A DNA stretch of 64,000 bases from assembly GCA_019915015.1 (NCBI GenBank), contig JAHBBC010000003.1:2046001-2110000 (forward strand), given 5' to 3'. The DNA is from Auriscalpium vulgare. Lineage: Eukaryota > Basidiomycota > Agaricomycetes > Russulales > Auriscalpiaceae. The translations under genes were made by a program, and so were the position numbers. The notes beneath the pieces are model-generated. The model ran no database searches. It saw only the letters and a program-made list of their open reading frames with translations, and was not told where the DNA came from. This document shows, one piece after another, positions 54,464 to 64,000 of this stretch; positions within the stretch are counted from its first letter, which is position 1, and the number at the start of each line of letters is the position of its first letter.

Positions 54464-55320
54464 CATGGACGCGCTCTTTCTGAAGCTGCCTACGGAGTTT
54501 ATTGAGAGAGCACTCGAGGAGCTGGATGCAAGCTCGCTTGTCGCTGTCCAACAGGTAGATCAGCCGTGATACGGGTAAGTACTAGTTGAATAACGTTCTC
54601 ACTGACGCCAATGCTAGACGTGCTCAAGAAGACTGCGGGACGTGATCGTCAAGTCTTCCTCTTTGCAGTACAGGCTGTACCTCAAATTTGTTGGCATGCG
54701 GGAGGGTTCTTCGCCCAACCATATCAACTCTGTCGACTCTCTGCGATTGCTCGAAACCTACGATGTCTCATAGCAGTCGCTCCAGTGGTCCGCAACATCA
54801 CACGCCGCCAGGCTCCCCATAGAATACCTGAAACGCGTCGTTTCGGGCAATATCCTGGCAGCGGTCGTAGACGATGAGCGCCGAAGGCTCGCAGTCTGGC
54901 AACTGCCGTCACAGTCGCGGCAGATCAGTGACATGCACTGGGAGCTGGAGTTCGATCAGGTCATTGGCACGATTATAATTGATGCATCACAGGACTTGCT
55001 CATCCTGGCGAACACACAACTTGATTAGTGCGTTTGTCCTAATCGATCTCGTACAGCCAAGTGGACTGACACTGCGAATACAGTACTTCGGACTACCTGC
55101 GTGTGCAGTTCTTGTCGCTTTCAACGGGTTTACCACATCCGGAGAATCTAGGGCACGAGGAGTTAGCTACATATCCGCCAGCGGAGCATCCTTCCGCGAT
55201 TCATGGCGAGATATGCGGAGACTATGTAGCAGTGCCACTCGTGCTCTCATTATCTGACAGCATATCTCTCATCGTCTGGAATTGGAAAACAAGCGTGAAT
55301 GAAGCTCAGTCGGTATGTCC
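54464..55320 (+). pseudogene. F-box protein pseudogene with in-frame stop
   Basis: Starts MDALFLKLPTEFIERALEELDASSLVAVQQ, a clear F-box, then over an intron TCSRRLRDVIVKSSSLQYRLYLKFVGMREGS, DSLRLLETYDVS, where TAG (54771-54773) interrupts the frame. It continues without shift QSLQWSATSHAARLPIEYLKRVVSGNILAAVVDD, DERRRLAVWQLPSQ, VIGTIIIDASQDLLILANT. After a further intron STSDYLRVQFLSLSTGLPHPENLG, GEICGDYVAVPLVLSLSDSISLIVWNWKTS, a beta-propeller-like end known from mushroom F-box proteins. Exons further right are not clear. The stop and the missing tail point to a decayed gene. Readthrough or a sequencing error are alternatives. Confidence 0.65.
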
Positions 55321-55329
55321 ATGAACTCC

Positions 55330-55771
55330 CAAGTGGCCAGATTTGCTCACGAGACGCCCCTCGATCTACCGGCAGTCCCACTCGCGTTGTTTAATGTCAG
55401 TACAGATTCGTGCTGCTGGACGTGTTGATGCTGATTTTTTGAACACGTCTAGCAAACAAGTGAAATTGCTGAGTGAGGACGTGATCACGACTGAGTCGAG
55501 GACTTTGTAGAGGTTTCGGAGATGATTGGTGAGCAACTTCTGCTACGCATGATCTGTCCTGCGTGTGCACCACCATGCGATCTTATGTTGAGCTGACCGT
55601 TGCGTATCATATCCAGGACCCGCCTAGGATGGTCGAACATCCAATGAAGCCACAGAATTACACATACAAGCAGGTCGAGAACTGCGCATTGGCAATCGGT
55701 TTACGGTCTTTCTAGAAGTGGACTGGAGAGATGCATGTTGATACAGTAGACCTTGTGCTCGTGCAAGTCTC
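55330..55771. other. Intergenic, possible tail of F-box pseudogene
   Basis: Protein-like scraps (for example HETPLDLPAVPLALFN near 55350) suggest decayed downstream exons. No open gene. Confidence 0.35.
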
Positions 55772-55882
55772 AGCGGTGCGCATATTCAAGCCCAATCGAA
55801 CTCGCGGGCATACTTACATGCCGCCTTGGCCCCAAGGCGCGTTCATGAGCTCGTCACCATCGCAAGGATATGACTAGTCATG
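55772..55882 (-). pseudogene. Sulfite oxidase gene fragment (relic)
   Basis: About 110 bp matches 59266-59384 inside the sulfite oxidase gene, same orientation. It covers part of an intron and the start of an exon (acttacatg-c/g-cgcctt-g/c-gcccca). The exon word gcgcgtt-c/g-atgagctcgtcaccatcgc is kept, but a small insertion (atgactagtcatgg for atagtcatgg) breaks the frame. Flanks do not match, so only this piece was copied or survives. Confidence 0.8.
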
Positions 55883-56583
55883 GTTATTGGATCTGCGCGT
55901 GCGGCCTCCGGCTGTCTCTATATCTGTAAGCGTCGACTTCTGACGTCGCTATTCTTGACGCTCGTTCTCCCGCAAAATGGCCGTCGGATCTTAGAGTTGC
56001 ACTTTCATCATGGCACCTCATGGCACCCTCGCCTGGTTTCGCAGCCGTACGCGACTGCGCAGAGCGTGCATGTGAGCTGCTTGTGTTCTTATTTTCCCGA
56101 CTGGCGACTCCACTGCTCCACTTTTGTCTGGGTTCTGACCCTCATTTGATTGCCGCTGGTCCGCGTCGCTGATATTAGCGCTCAACATCAAGGCTTGCCG
56201 CGCACAATTCGCCGCCGGCTTTTGACGTCACTGCCATCGCAGTACCATCGCAGTATTCTTAGGCTTGCCGAAGGTAAAAAAAAACGCCCTCTGTATCTTT
56301 TTATAGGTCTCATGCAGCCCGACGTCTTTGCGACTGCGATCGCATGACTACGCTGCCTGTCACTTCCCCGCACTCGAAGCATATCCATCATTGTCTGCTT
56401 AGCTTGATTTATCGCTTGCTACCCACCTCATTGGATGCTATCGGCACGCATATCGCACGGCGATGCTCCACTCATTCTTCCGGGACGGAAGTCTCGGTCT
56501 CGAGACCGAGGTTTATCCCCGACATGAGGCTCTCTGCGTTGCACACGCAAGGGTCTCGCTTTGGGCACCCCATTTTTCGTGAG
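55883..56583. promoter_or_regulatory. Upstream region of the AA9 gene, CRE-like motif
   Basis: 0.7 kb without a gene. A palindromic TGACGTCA lies at 56223-56230, about 410 bp before the AA9 ATG, and TGACGTCG occurs near 55939. These resemble CRE/ATF sites. The word ccatcgcagta is repeated next to it (56230-56255). Confidence 0.35.
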
Positions 56584-56590
56584 TATAAAA
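56584..56590 (+). promoter_or_regulatory. TATA box of the AA9 gene
   Basis: TATAAAA, 49 bp before the ATG at 56639. Confidence 0.5.
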
Positions 56591-56638
56591 TGGCTTGCAC
56601 TGGGACTGCTTTTTCTTCAGCTCGTTTTCCAGTTTAAC

Positions 56639-57707
56639 ATGCTCGTCTCAGCTGCTCTTACCGCTCTCGCGTTGGCCGTGCCACAGGTTGCTGCGCACGG
56701 AGGTGTCCTCGCGTACAGCATCGCAGGCACCTACTATGACGGGTTGGTCCTCGGTATTAATGTGCCGCATTGTGCTCATATCATGGCGTTAGCTTTAAGG
56801 CGTACAACACGGCTACCGGCCAGGTCTCTATCCAGCGGGAGGTTAGTGACAGCCGGACATTGCCAACCGCACTGCTGAGTCTTTGATTACTAGTGGGACA
56901 CATACAACCCTATCACGGACCCGACAGACTCTTTGCTCTCCTGCAACACTAATGGTGCATCCCTTGGCTCCGGACAGCTGTCGGCCACCGTTGCTGGTAA
57001 GTCTCCTTTGTTGGTCCACAAATTTGACTCCTAAGCACGACACAGCCGGATCCTCCGTGACGGCGTACTGGAAGTGAGTCATACCCCAGCTGCATGCCTG
57101 CGCAAACAAAGATGCTCATAATGCGGGACAGCACCTGGCCGCACACCATTGGGCCTGTCATGGTCTATATGGCCAACTGTGGGAGCAGCTGCACCACCGC
57201 CGACACGTCGTCTCTGAGCTGGGTACGTGCTCTTCTCACTTCATTTTTTGCTTTCCGCCATCCGCTCACGCTGCACCCTGTTGAACAGTTCAAGATTGAT
57301 CAGGCCGGGCTCATCTCCGGCGACCTCGTGGACGGGACATGGGGCATGGGCGAGCTCGTCGCGAACAACAACTCCTGGACGTCGTCGATTCCGTCATCGC
57401 TCGCCGCGGGCAACTACATCATCCGCCACGAGCTCCTCGCGATCCACACTTCGGACCAGCCACAGTTCTACCCAGAGTGCGCACAGCTTGTCATCACCGG
57501 AAGCGGCAGCGGAACGCCCTCCGGCAGCTACCTTGTGAAGTTCCCTGGCGCGTACTCCATGTGCGCATCATCACCGGCTTTTTTTTTAAGAATGCTGTGC
57601 TGACAGGGTTGGATTTTAGGTCGGACCCGGGCGTCGGCATAGACATCTACTCGCAGGAGACCACGACGAACTACACTATTCCGGGACCTGCTGTGTGGTC
57701 CGGATGA
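56639..57707 (+). CDS. AA9 lytic polysaccharide monooxygenase
   Basis: Secreted copper enzyme (formerly GH61) that oxidatively cuts cellulose or other glucans. Signal peptide MLVSAALTALALAVPQVAA is followed by HGGVLAYSI, giving the N-terminal His of the copper brace. Spliced exons read YDGFKAYNTATGQVSIQRE, WDTYNPITDPTDSLLSCNT, GSSVTAYWNTWPHTIGPVMVYMANC with the second His, LSW, FKIDQAGLISGDLVDG-type, ELVANNNSW, AGNYIIRHELLAIHTSDQPQFYPECAQL with the conserved Gln and axial Tyr, GTPSGSYLVKFPGAYSMSDPGVGIDIY and YTIPGPAVWSG. Cysteines fit the usual disulfides. Seven or so exons; exon 1 ends at 56742. No linker or cellulose-binding module follows. All active-site residues are present, so it should be functional. 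Confidence 0.93.
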
Positions 57708-58066
57708 AGTATCAAAGCGGTGAAATGTGGAAATGGGATGGAACTTGACGATCGTCGTTTTTCTCGTATCCTCAGTCCAAGGTCTCAGGATGTAAATATG
57801 GAAAATGTCTTTTTGAATCGCGGGTCAGGTGAAGTACTCTAATAAGAGCAATCGCTGAATTCTTGTAATGATTTCTACGCTGGACTGGTCATTCAACTTG
57901 GACACTAGTCCCGATGTGGAATGGTCGAGAAGCCGCCAACATACCCCAAGTTTCTTCGTTTTCGGTCTCTCTAATATGCACATGAGAGATGCATGTTGCG
58001 TTCTGATTCATCGTACAAAGCTCACGCCTCGCGTAGAAGACACGATACAAAAGACTCCGTCCCTCG
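57708..58066. other. Convergent intergenic region
   Basis: 360 bp between AA9 and sulfite oxidase 3' ends. Nothing else seen. Confidence 0.4.
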
Positions 58067-60165
58067 CTAGTTCTTAGGCTCACGGGGGTGCTTGCGCACG
58101 GCGGCAAGGTAAGTCTCCTCTTCCTCCAACGTGAACTCAAGCGGCTGCGACAGCGGCGTGAAGCCCGTTCCTCCGTGTTTCTTGATAAGCTCGAGTCTCT
58201 CGCGCGTCGCCGGCCGCGACATGTTAATGCTGTAGATCTTGAGACGGTGGGCCGACGACGTAACGTGCAAGTCCCAGCTGAGCGCAGATCAGTCAGAAAA
58301 AAAAAAGAGAGAATATCTAGGGAAAATGGCGTACTTCCAGGCAGAGCGCACGTAGGTCGGCTGGGTATTGTTCGACGAGTCCCAGGTACGGACGGCCAAT
58401 TCGATCCAACCTTCCGCGTCAAGAGGCAGGTCAATTTTCCAGAGTCGCCACGCGTAATAATGCTGTTGGGCAGGCAGAATAAGCTGGTGCACCCCCATGA
58501 TGGATACTACATAGAACTAACCTTCTCGGTCATGTTCTCTGGATCCACTTGGTACCATTCGTGGCCGCTATAGAGCAAATAGCAATTAGACAGAATGTCA
58601 ATAGCGAGGCTGCACGTGGACGAACCCATCAGGCGACACTTCCACTCGTTCGACCCAGTTCCCGCCGCCGCTGTAAGCCCATCCCTTTACTTCGATCGAG
58701 CCATTATGCACGATCACGTCCTTTTCGATCGGGGCGATGATCGCGCTCCTAAAATAGCGTATAAGTGAGCGATCAACAGTGTGACATGTGAAACGCGTAC
58801 GACACGGGCATCGCCTGAATTGAAAAGCCGTTGGAGTACTTAGCGTTCTGCTTCCCGACCTGGAAGGAGTAGTATAGGTACTCCTGTGCCTGCACAGGCC
58901 CCATGCTGGGCTCCTTGAGCGCGTTGATCCGATAGACCCACTTGCAAGAGCGCGCGCCGATGTAGCCAGCGACGACGAGGCGCAGCGGGTAGCCATGGAT
59001 CTTGGGCAGCGGCTCTCCGTTCATCTCCCAGGCAAGCAGCACCTCTTCGTTCTGCCGGACTTTGCGGTACGGAACAGACACTGCATAGTTGAAGACGTTA
59101 TTCTTCCTGTCAAGAGTGTCAATGCTATTCGCTGAGTGGGCTCCAAGTGATAGCAGCTTACTTGAAGTAGGTGTCGGCGCCGATGAACTCTAGGTGCTCC
59201 GCCTCCGGGAGGATACCACCGCAAGCGATCTTGAGCACCTTCTTGAGACCCACGCCACGGTAAACCGCGGTGCCGCTTCAAAACCGTTCAGTTAAAGCCC
59301 AATCAAAGCACGGGGGTACTTACATGGCGCCTTCGCCCCAGGGCGCGTTGATGAGCTCGTCACCATCGCCAGGATAGTCATGGATCTGCTCAATACGACG
59401 CGTGCCGCTACACTGCAGCGTCACAGTTACCTCCGACTGTCTGAACATCTCTTAGCGCCATACAATACGACAAAATGAGTGATAATCTCACGGGAATTTC
59501 GCCGGGTCCTGCAAGTCCTTGAGCGAAATCTTAACGGGCTTGTTGACCAGGCCGCCTATCTCAAGCTCGAACGCATCGGCGTCGATATCGGGCACGCCGC
59601 CGTGATTCCGGACGCTAAAACGGCATTAGCTCCCATGTTGCGCGACGTAGATAGCGTCGCGTGCGTACAAGTGGTGCATGTTGCTCGTGATCTTGTCCTG
59701 GAGGAGCTGCGGGCGCGTGGTCTCGCCGTTGTAGGGGAAGTCGAGGAGGTGGATAAGGTCCGGCTTCTCGCGCTGCACAGTCTCCCAGCTGTAGTCGACG
59801 AGGCCAGAGATCCCGAGAGCCTCGTGGTACTCCTTCCAGCGGTGGCCAATCAGGACGGGGTTTGTGTCCGGAATCGGGGCGAACTGAAATTCTGAAAAGG
59901 TGCGCAGACGATAAGGATTCGAAGCGGGCAAGATGCGAGGGCAACATACCAGGCGGAAGGGAGAACTTGTGCGTATTCAGAATTTTGCTGGCGATCGCCT
60001 TGCGCTCTGGATACTTCTCCCATTCGATGTATCTACACGCCACCGGTCAGAACACCACCTGGTGGCAGAGATGGATACAACTCACCCGCGCCAGGCATCT
60101 TTCTCCTCCGGGAACAACTCTGCCATCGTCTTGCCCTCCCAAGTCTTGGTTTCAGCAGATGCCAT
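58067..60165 (-). CDS. Sulfite oxidase-family molybdoenzyme
   Basis: Oxidises sulfite to sulfate with a molybdopterin cofactor. Start MASAETKTWEGKTMAELFPEE, then WRGYIEWEKYPERKAIASKIL. Core: PVLIGHRWKEYHEALGISGLVDYSWETV, LLDFPYNGETTRPQLLQDKITSNMHHLYARD, VRNHGGVPDIDADAFELEIGGLVNKPVKISLKDL, VTVTLQCSGTRR (Mo-ligand Cys), NAPWGEGAIGTAVYRGVGLKKVL, YAVSVPYRKV, LLAWEMNGEPLPKIHGYPLRLVVAGYIGARSCKWV (active-site Arg/Tyr block). The dimerisation domain follows: VKGWAYSGGGNWVERVEVSPDG, YYAWRLWKIDLPLDAEGWIELAVRTWDSSNNTQP. No cytochrome b5 domain is present, as usual for fungal forms. About ten exons. The end LAAVRKHPREPKN has no peroxisomal signal. A partial copy of one exon border lies at 55772-55882. 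Confidence 0.9.
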
Positions 60166-60703
60166 ATCGCTCGATTGTGTGCGAGCGCTGTGGGGGCGGG
60201 AAAGATGTTCGGGACGTAGCGTGCGCCTGTTTATATCTGCCGGTGACTACCCCTATCTCCTCGCATGGGAACGGAATTCGACCATGACGCAACGCGATCG
60301 GACCGAGTTGGGTAGGATGCGTTACGAGTTCCTCCGCCAGCTGCTGCGTAGCTCCTTTCGGAGGCCCTCAGCAATTTAACAAGTTGAACCTATCCTGCAG
60401 TCGTACATGGTGTGCACTCGCCGTTGTTTCGTCTAGTGAGCGAGGCGCTTCCACAGACACGCAGCCAGGTCAGCGCAAGAGTCACGCGTCAAACTCACCG
60501 AACACTGCCGAGATTATGCCTCCTCGATAGCCAAAACAAAGCACCCAGTTTGTGATAACGTTTCGTTTGCCCTATTAACAACACAAAAGAGGTGAAAGCG
60601 ATGACTAGAAAGCGATCAGCACCACTTGACAGAAACGCCGGCAGTAGGAAAGACCGATCGCAGACATGAAGACACATACCGCAGACTGCGAGGAAAAGGA
60701 AGC
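60166..60703. other. Intergenic; sulfite oxidase promoter
   Basis: 0.54 kb. A minus-strand TATAAAC at 60229-60235 lies 64 bp before the sulfite oxidase ATG. The rest holds the EBP2 3' flank. No gene seen. Confidence 0.45.
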
Positions 60704-62209
60704 TCATGTCCTGCTTTTCGCTGCCATCCGCCTATCCTTTCCAGGCCGTTGACCGCCACCTCCCCTCCCGCCTCTCCCTCCCCTCCCGCGTCCACCACCC
60801 CCGCGTCCTCCTGCATGGCCTCCGCGCTTACCAGCAAAGTCGTCCGTCGAGTCCCTCGTGTTCTGCTTCCCGCGCTTTCCGGCGCCACCGAAGCCGAACT
60901 TCTTGTCGCGCGCATGCCGCGGAATGGCCCTCTTGCTGCCGCCGGCGCTGCTGGAGCCGCCGCGCGCGCGCTTGGAAGGGCGGTCGGAGATCGCGTCTTC
61001 GACGGCGACGTCGAAGGCATCGTCGTCTGCTTGGGCGTTGTCCAGCGCGCCTTTGCGCTCTGGGTTGCGAGCAACACAGCATCAGCGAGATGCAGTTGAA
61101 AAGCGACCTCGATACGTACTGCGTTTGAGGCCCTTCAGACGCTCCTCCATATCCTTCTTGCTCCGCTCGCGCTCCTTGATCTTCTCGATCTGCACCTGCT
61201 TGCCAAACTTCTTGCCCTCGCGCTCGCGGCGGCGCTCCTCGCTCTTCTTGATTGTGGCGCCCTCGTCGAGCAGGCGCTGCCGTATGCGCTCCATGTGCGC
61301 GTCGGATTTGACCATCTCGGCGAAGTAGTCTGCGGGGCGCTTGAAGGGGAGGTCGTGTTTTGCGGCGAGGGTGCGCGCGGCGTTGGCGCCGTGCAAGGCT
61401 TGTTTGTAGCTGCACAGACGTAGAACAGGACGCTTAGCTGAATTCGACAGTGTGAAGGCGCGGAAACGTACAAAGCGAGTTCGCGGTTGAGGTCGTCATT
61501 TACGTCGACATCTATCGTCTCGGGGTATGATAATACCAATGTCTCTGTCCACGGTAGCGACTCGTCGAGCTTGATCAAGTCTCGTATGCGCTCGAGCGCA
61601 ATCTGAGTTGAACGACAGGATAAGATGTTTAGTGGATATAGTATCGAGGAAGCTGCTACACACTTTGTTGTCGATCTCGACTTTTTGGCGGGGTACAGCG
61701 TCCTCGTCGACGGAGATGGCATCATCCTCGTCCAGCGCAACTTCCTGGTCTTCAAGATTGACGTCTTCTTCGTCCTCAACCTCTGCATCGTCTTCCTCCT
61801 CACTGCTTTCTACGCCTTCCAGTGCTGACCCGCTCCCCTCCACGGCCTCGTCCCCACTACCCTCCTCGCTCCCGCTGTCCCCGTCGTCGTCATCTTCCTC
61901 TCCGGTGAGCGCGCGTAGTTGTGCTTGCTCGAACTCGTCCAACCCCTGCTCGCCCAGCGCCTTCATGAGTTTCTCCATGCCCTCCTCGTCCACTTCACTG
62001 TCTTCCTCACTTTCCCACTCATCCTCCTCCACTACGGCGACTTCTGTCTCGACGACGACAGCCTTTTGCTTGCCTTTCACCTTCTCCGTGACGATTTTCT
62101 TCTCTACGGCGGCCTTGACCTTGATTTCTTTTGAAGACTTGGGGTCCTTCAACGCCGCCTTCGCCTTCTTCGGTTCCACCTTCTTCTCCTTCTTCGATGC
62201 GTTGGCCAT
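60704..62209 (-). CDS. EBP2: rRNA-processing protein EBP2 homologue
   Basis: Nucleolar factor for 60S ribosomal subunit assembly. The N-terminus is lysine-rich (MANASKKEKKVEPKKAKAALKD) and then strongly acidic (WESEEDSEVDEEG, EEDDDDGDSGSEEGSGDE). The conserved EBP2 core follows: ALERIRDLIKLDESLPWTETLVLSYPE, VNDDLNRELALYKQAL, AKHDLPFKRPADYFAEMVKSDAHMERIRQRLLDE, KFGKQVQIEKIKERERSKKDMEERLKGLKRKRKG. The C-terminus is basic and glycine-rich (GKRAIPRHARDKKFGFGG, RGGHAGGRGGRG, KDRRMAAKSRT), ending at 60704. Five exons or so; all core blocks present. Divergent to a secreted-protein gene 195 bp away. Confidence 0.93.
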
Positions 62210-62404
62210 GATGGCAGAGGGGAGACGGGCAGAGCCTAACGATGCGGTGAGTTGAGGAAAAAGACGGCTCAGCGGCCCGCCCGCGTGCCGGCGGCGGCAT
62301 TACCCAATCGGGCGACGCCTCCTCCGCCTGTGCCAGAGCCATCACCGCCATGCGTTCATCTTGTCGCTTTCTCCCTTCATCATCTTAGATCTTTTGCCCT
62401 AGAC

Positions 62405-63411
62405 ATGCGGCCCTCTATTGCAGCGCTCGTGCTGCTCGCTCCTGCGGTCTGGAGCGCATCAGTGGGCAGTACGGCGCAGGCGGTGCTATCGGTTGCTGGA
62501 GACCATGGACCGAAGAACGCGAGCGGAGGGCTGCGCGGCATTGGGGCGCATATGGTTGAGGTAGATGTGTCTTTGGGATGGGGCGACCCGCGGGTGAACG
62601 GCGGCAGGTTTCTCGACGTGCGTTGTGCTGCATCGTCTTCTTTCACTCGCTCACTGATGCGCCTTTGCGTGCAGTACACCGTCCCTCTGCAGGGCGAACC
62701 TCTGAACATCATCGTGTCTGGTCTTTCAGACCCGTTTATCCTCACAGATGTGGGGTTCCACGTCTACGCCAAGTACAACTCGTTGCTCGCATCCCATGTC
62801 GACCGTCCGCTCACCGCCTGCCTGTCAGATCGATCGGATACTCGTCTGAATGCCTAGGCCTGCACTACGGCAACATCCACGAGGCTGATCTGGGCGACGG
62901 CGAGGGCCGTAAGGACGAACAGTACCTCGCGCGGCAGTATTATTTCCCGGTATGGGGCACCTGCTGGGAGAGCTTCGCCGGTGGACACCACTTTCGCGCG
63001 TGGCAGCAGAACGGCACCTTCGCAGCAAGCGGGGCGTGGTTCATTGGGTGTGTCTCTCTTGCGTACTCATGTGCAGCGGCACATCATTTTGACATTGCCT
63101 TGTGCAGGGCGTCGAAGGAGGAGCATTCGCAGAAGAATCACAAGATCGTCAAGAACGGATATAATCTGGGGCGCGACTGGTTCGTGGAGAGGGCGGTGGC
63201 AGGGAGCCATTGGAAAGGGAAGGGTGTTTGGTGGAGGGCGGACGTGGAATGGCGGGAGGGGCTGCTCGAGCCTGGCAACAAAGGTCCGTCTTCGTCCTTC
63301 CCGACGGTTGCTCCATACTGTATCGTTTGCGTCTCATGTTGCCCATCAGGAATAAACCATGGCATCAAGCAAGATGGCCTCGTTGCGATCCTCACCGTCA
63401 ACCGTATCTAA
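62405..63411 (+). CDS. Secreted protein of unknown function
   Basis: Signal peptide MRPSIAALVLLAPAVWSA, then AQAVLSVAGDHGPKNASGG, VDVSLGWGDPRVNGGRFLD. Spliced on to YTVPLQGEPLNIIVSGLSDPFILTDVGFHVYAK, SIGYSSECLGLHYGNIHEADLGDGEGRKDEQYLARQYY, VWGTCWESFAGGHHFRAWQQNG, SGAWFIGASKEEHSQKNHKIVKNGYNLGRDWFVERA and a short end with GINHGIKQDGLVAILTVNRI. The order fits a family I recall as conserved in mushroom-forming fungi and without known role; the GGHHFR...NGYNLGRDW part is its core. About 260 residues, extracellular or lumenal. Four exons with short introns. Two cysteines in ECLGLHY and GTCWES could pair. No catalytic motif is clear. Confidence 0.65.
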
Positions 63412-63825
63412 TCGGCACTTCCTGCTATATCATCGCTTATATGTAATCCGATATCCTCACGACCTCACGACGACCCCACACGCCTTCCTTGCTCCGTACC
63501 TATTTATCAATCCTTTCGGACTTGTCAACAGTAATACGTTGTAAGTTATATTGGCTGTTTGTACATCCGATCTCGTTCTCGTTCTCGGTCACGTCTCTAG
63601 ACAGTCGGTCGCCATCCGTCCATCTTGTTGCAATAGTTTATTGATTATGTGTACATACTTGGTTGAATGTATGCGCTGGGTTTGTGTCTACGCTGCGACC
63701 AACGGTGAAGGCGAGCGGTTCCTGGGGTCCTATGACATAGGTGATGCCTGAGTACTCAGTGTGTATAATATTCATCTCAACCCTTTTTCTCCTACCACCG
63801 CGACATCTCCGACCATGGTCTGAGA
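63412..63825. other. Intergenic, no gene seen
   Basis: 0.4 kb holding the 3' flank of the secreted-protein gene. No feature supported. Confidence 0.4.
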
Positions 63826-64000
63826 ATGCCCCCGCAGAAATTTGAATCCGATCGCTATACAAGTCTCGCGCGCGCGCGCACCACACTGCTGGACTCGCAG
63901 TATGAGAGGGGATTCACGTACTTCAGGTGCGTGCACAGAGAGAACCACGGCCTGCTGCCCACAGGACTGAGCAAGAGCAGGAGGCTCACAGCGCACACCT
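63826..64000 (+). CDS. Partial gene start, runs off the window
   Basis: ATG at 63826 opens MPPQKFESDRYTSLARARTTLL then DSQYERGFTYFR, followed by a gtgcgt donor at about 63928. The exon has balanced, protein-like composition and is cut by the window edge. I do not recognise the family. Confidence 0.35.
   Translation, partial: MPPQKFESDRYTSLARARTTLLDSQYERGFTYFRCVHRENHGLLPTGLSKSRRLTAHT
63869..63882 (+). repeat. CG dinucleotide repeat
   Basis: A short alternating CG run inside the candidate last exon, giving Arg-Ala repeats (ARAR). Minor. Confidence 0.6.

Noticed and set aside
61608..62255. Serine-run plus-strand frame of 215 codons
   Set aside because: Antisense of the acidic region of EBP2; the poly-Ser is a mirror of Glu/Asp codons.

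Overview
The window is nuclear DNA of a filamentous basidiomycete fungus, most likely an Agaricomycete. Genes are broken by many short (about 45-65 nt) GT-AG introns. The gene content is typical of wood- and litter-decay mushrooms: an AA9 lytic polysaccharide monooxygenase, a GH15 protein, several F-box proteins, three copies of the basidiomycete membrane family DUF6534, and a Baeyer-Villiger-type monooxygenase. I see no transposase, reverse transcriptase, rRNA, tRNA or CRISPR array. All names come from reading translated exons by eye; exon borders are my own splice-site readings.

Layout. 1-3.3 kb: one doubtful hypothetical gene (-). 3.3-5.1 kb: GH15 glucoamylase-like protein (+) that appears to have lost its catalytic acid. 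5.2-7.1 kb: F-box/LRR-like gene (-) with a one-base frameshift. 8.3-10.2 kb: DUF6534 membrane protein (+). 11.0-14.0 kb: two tandem F-box paralogues (+). 14.3-15.1 kb: small hypothetical gene (+). 15.3-17.5 kb: flavin monooxygenase (-). 18.1-21.05 kb: kinesin-7-like motor (-). 21.4-23.4 kb: intact F-box/LRR-like gene (-). 24.0-26.2 kb: aldehyde dehydrogenase (-). 27.3-29.0 kb: hydrophilic repeat protein (+). 29.3-31.3 kb: proline-rich protein with an 18-bp minisatellite (-).

31.9-42.9 kb is the accessory core. Two paralogous DUF6534 membrane proteins, both on the minus strand, bracket a third (frameshifted) F-box gene and a divergent pair of small genes. These encode predicted secreted proteins that share an AEDIKR module with basic, kexin-like sites. 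One copy carries the module twice, intron included. This is my best candidate for something undescribed.

43.3-48.7 kb: a conserved-looking hypothetical gene (-), a YEATS-like chromatin protein (-), and FEN1 (+) with MluI-box-like promoter motifs. 49-50.3 kb: a 67-bp inverted repeat between convergent genes, then a hypothetical nuclear-looking protein (-). 50.7-55.3 kb: F-box protein (-), acyl-CoA thioesterase-like protein (+), and an F-box pseudogene (+). 55.8 kb: a relic copied from the sulfite oxidase gene that lies 3.5 kb further on. 56.6-63.4 kb: AA9 LPMO (+), sulfite oxidase (-), EBP2 rRNA-processing factor (-) divergent from a secreted protein of unknown function (+). A gene start runs off the right edge.

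Housekeeping functions (FEN1, EBP2, kinesin, sulfite oxidase, YEATS-like) are interleaved with fast-evolving F-box, DUF6534 and secreted-protein genes, several of which carry single-base lesions. No metabolic gene cluster is evident.
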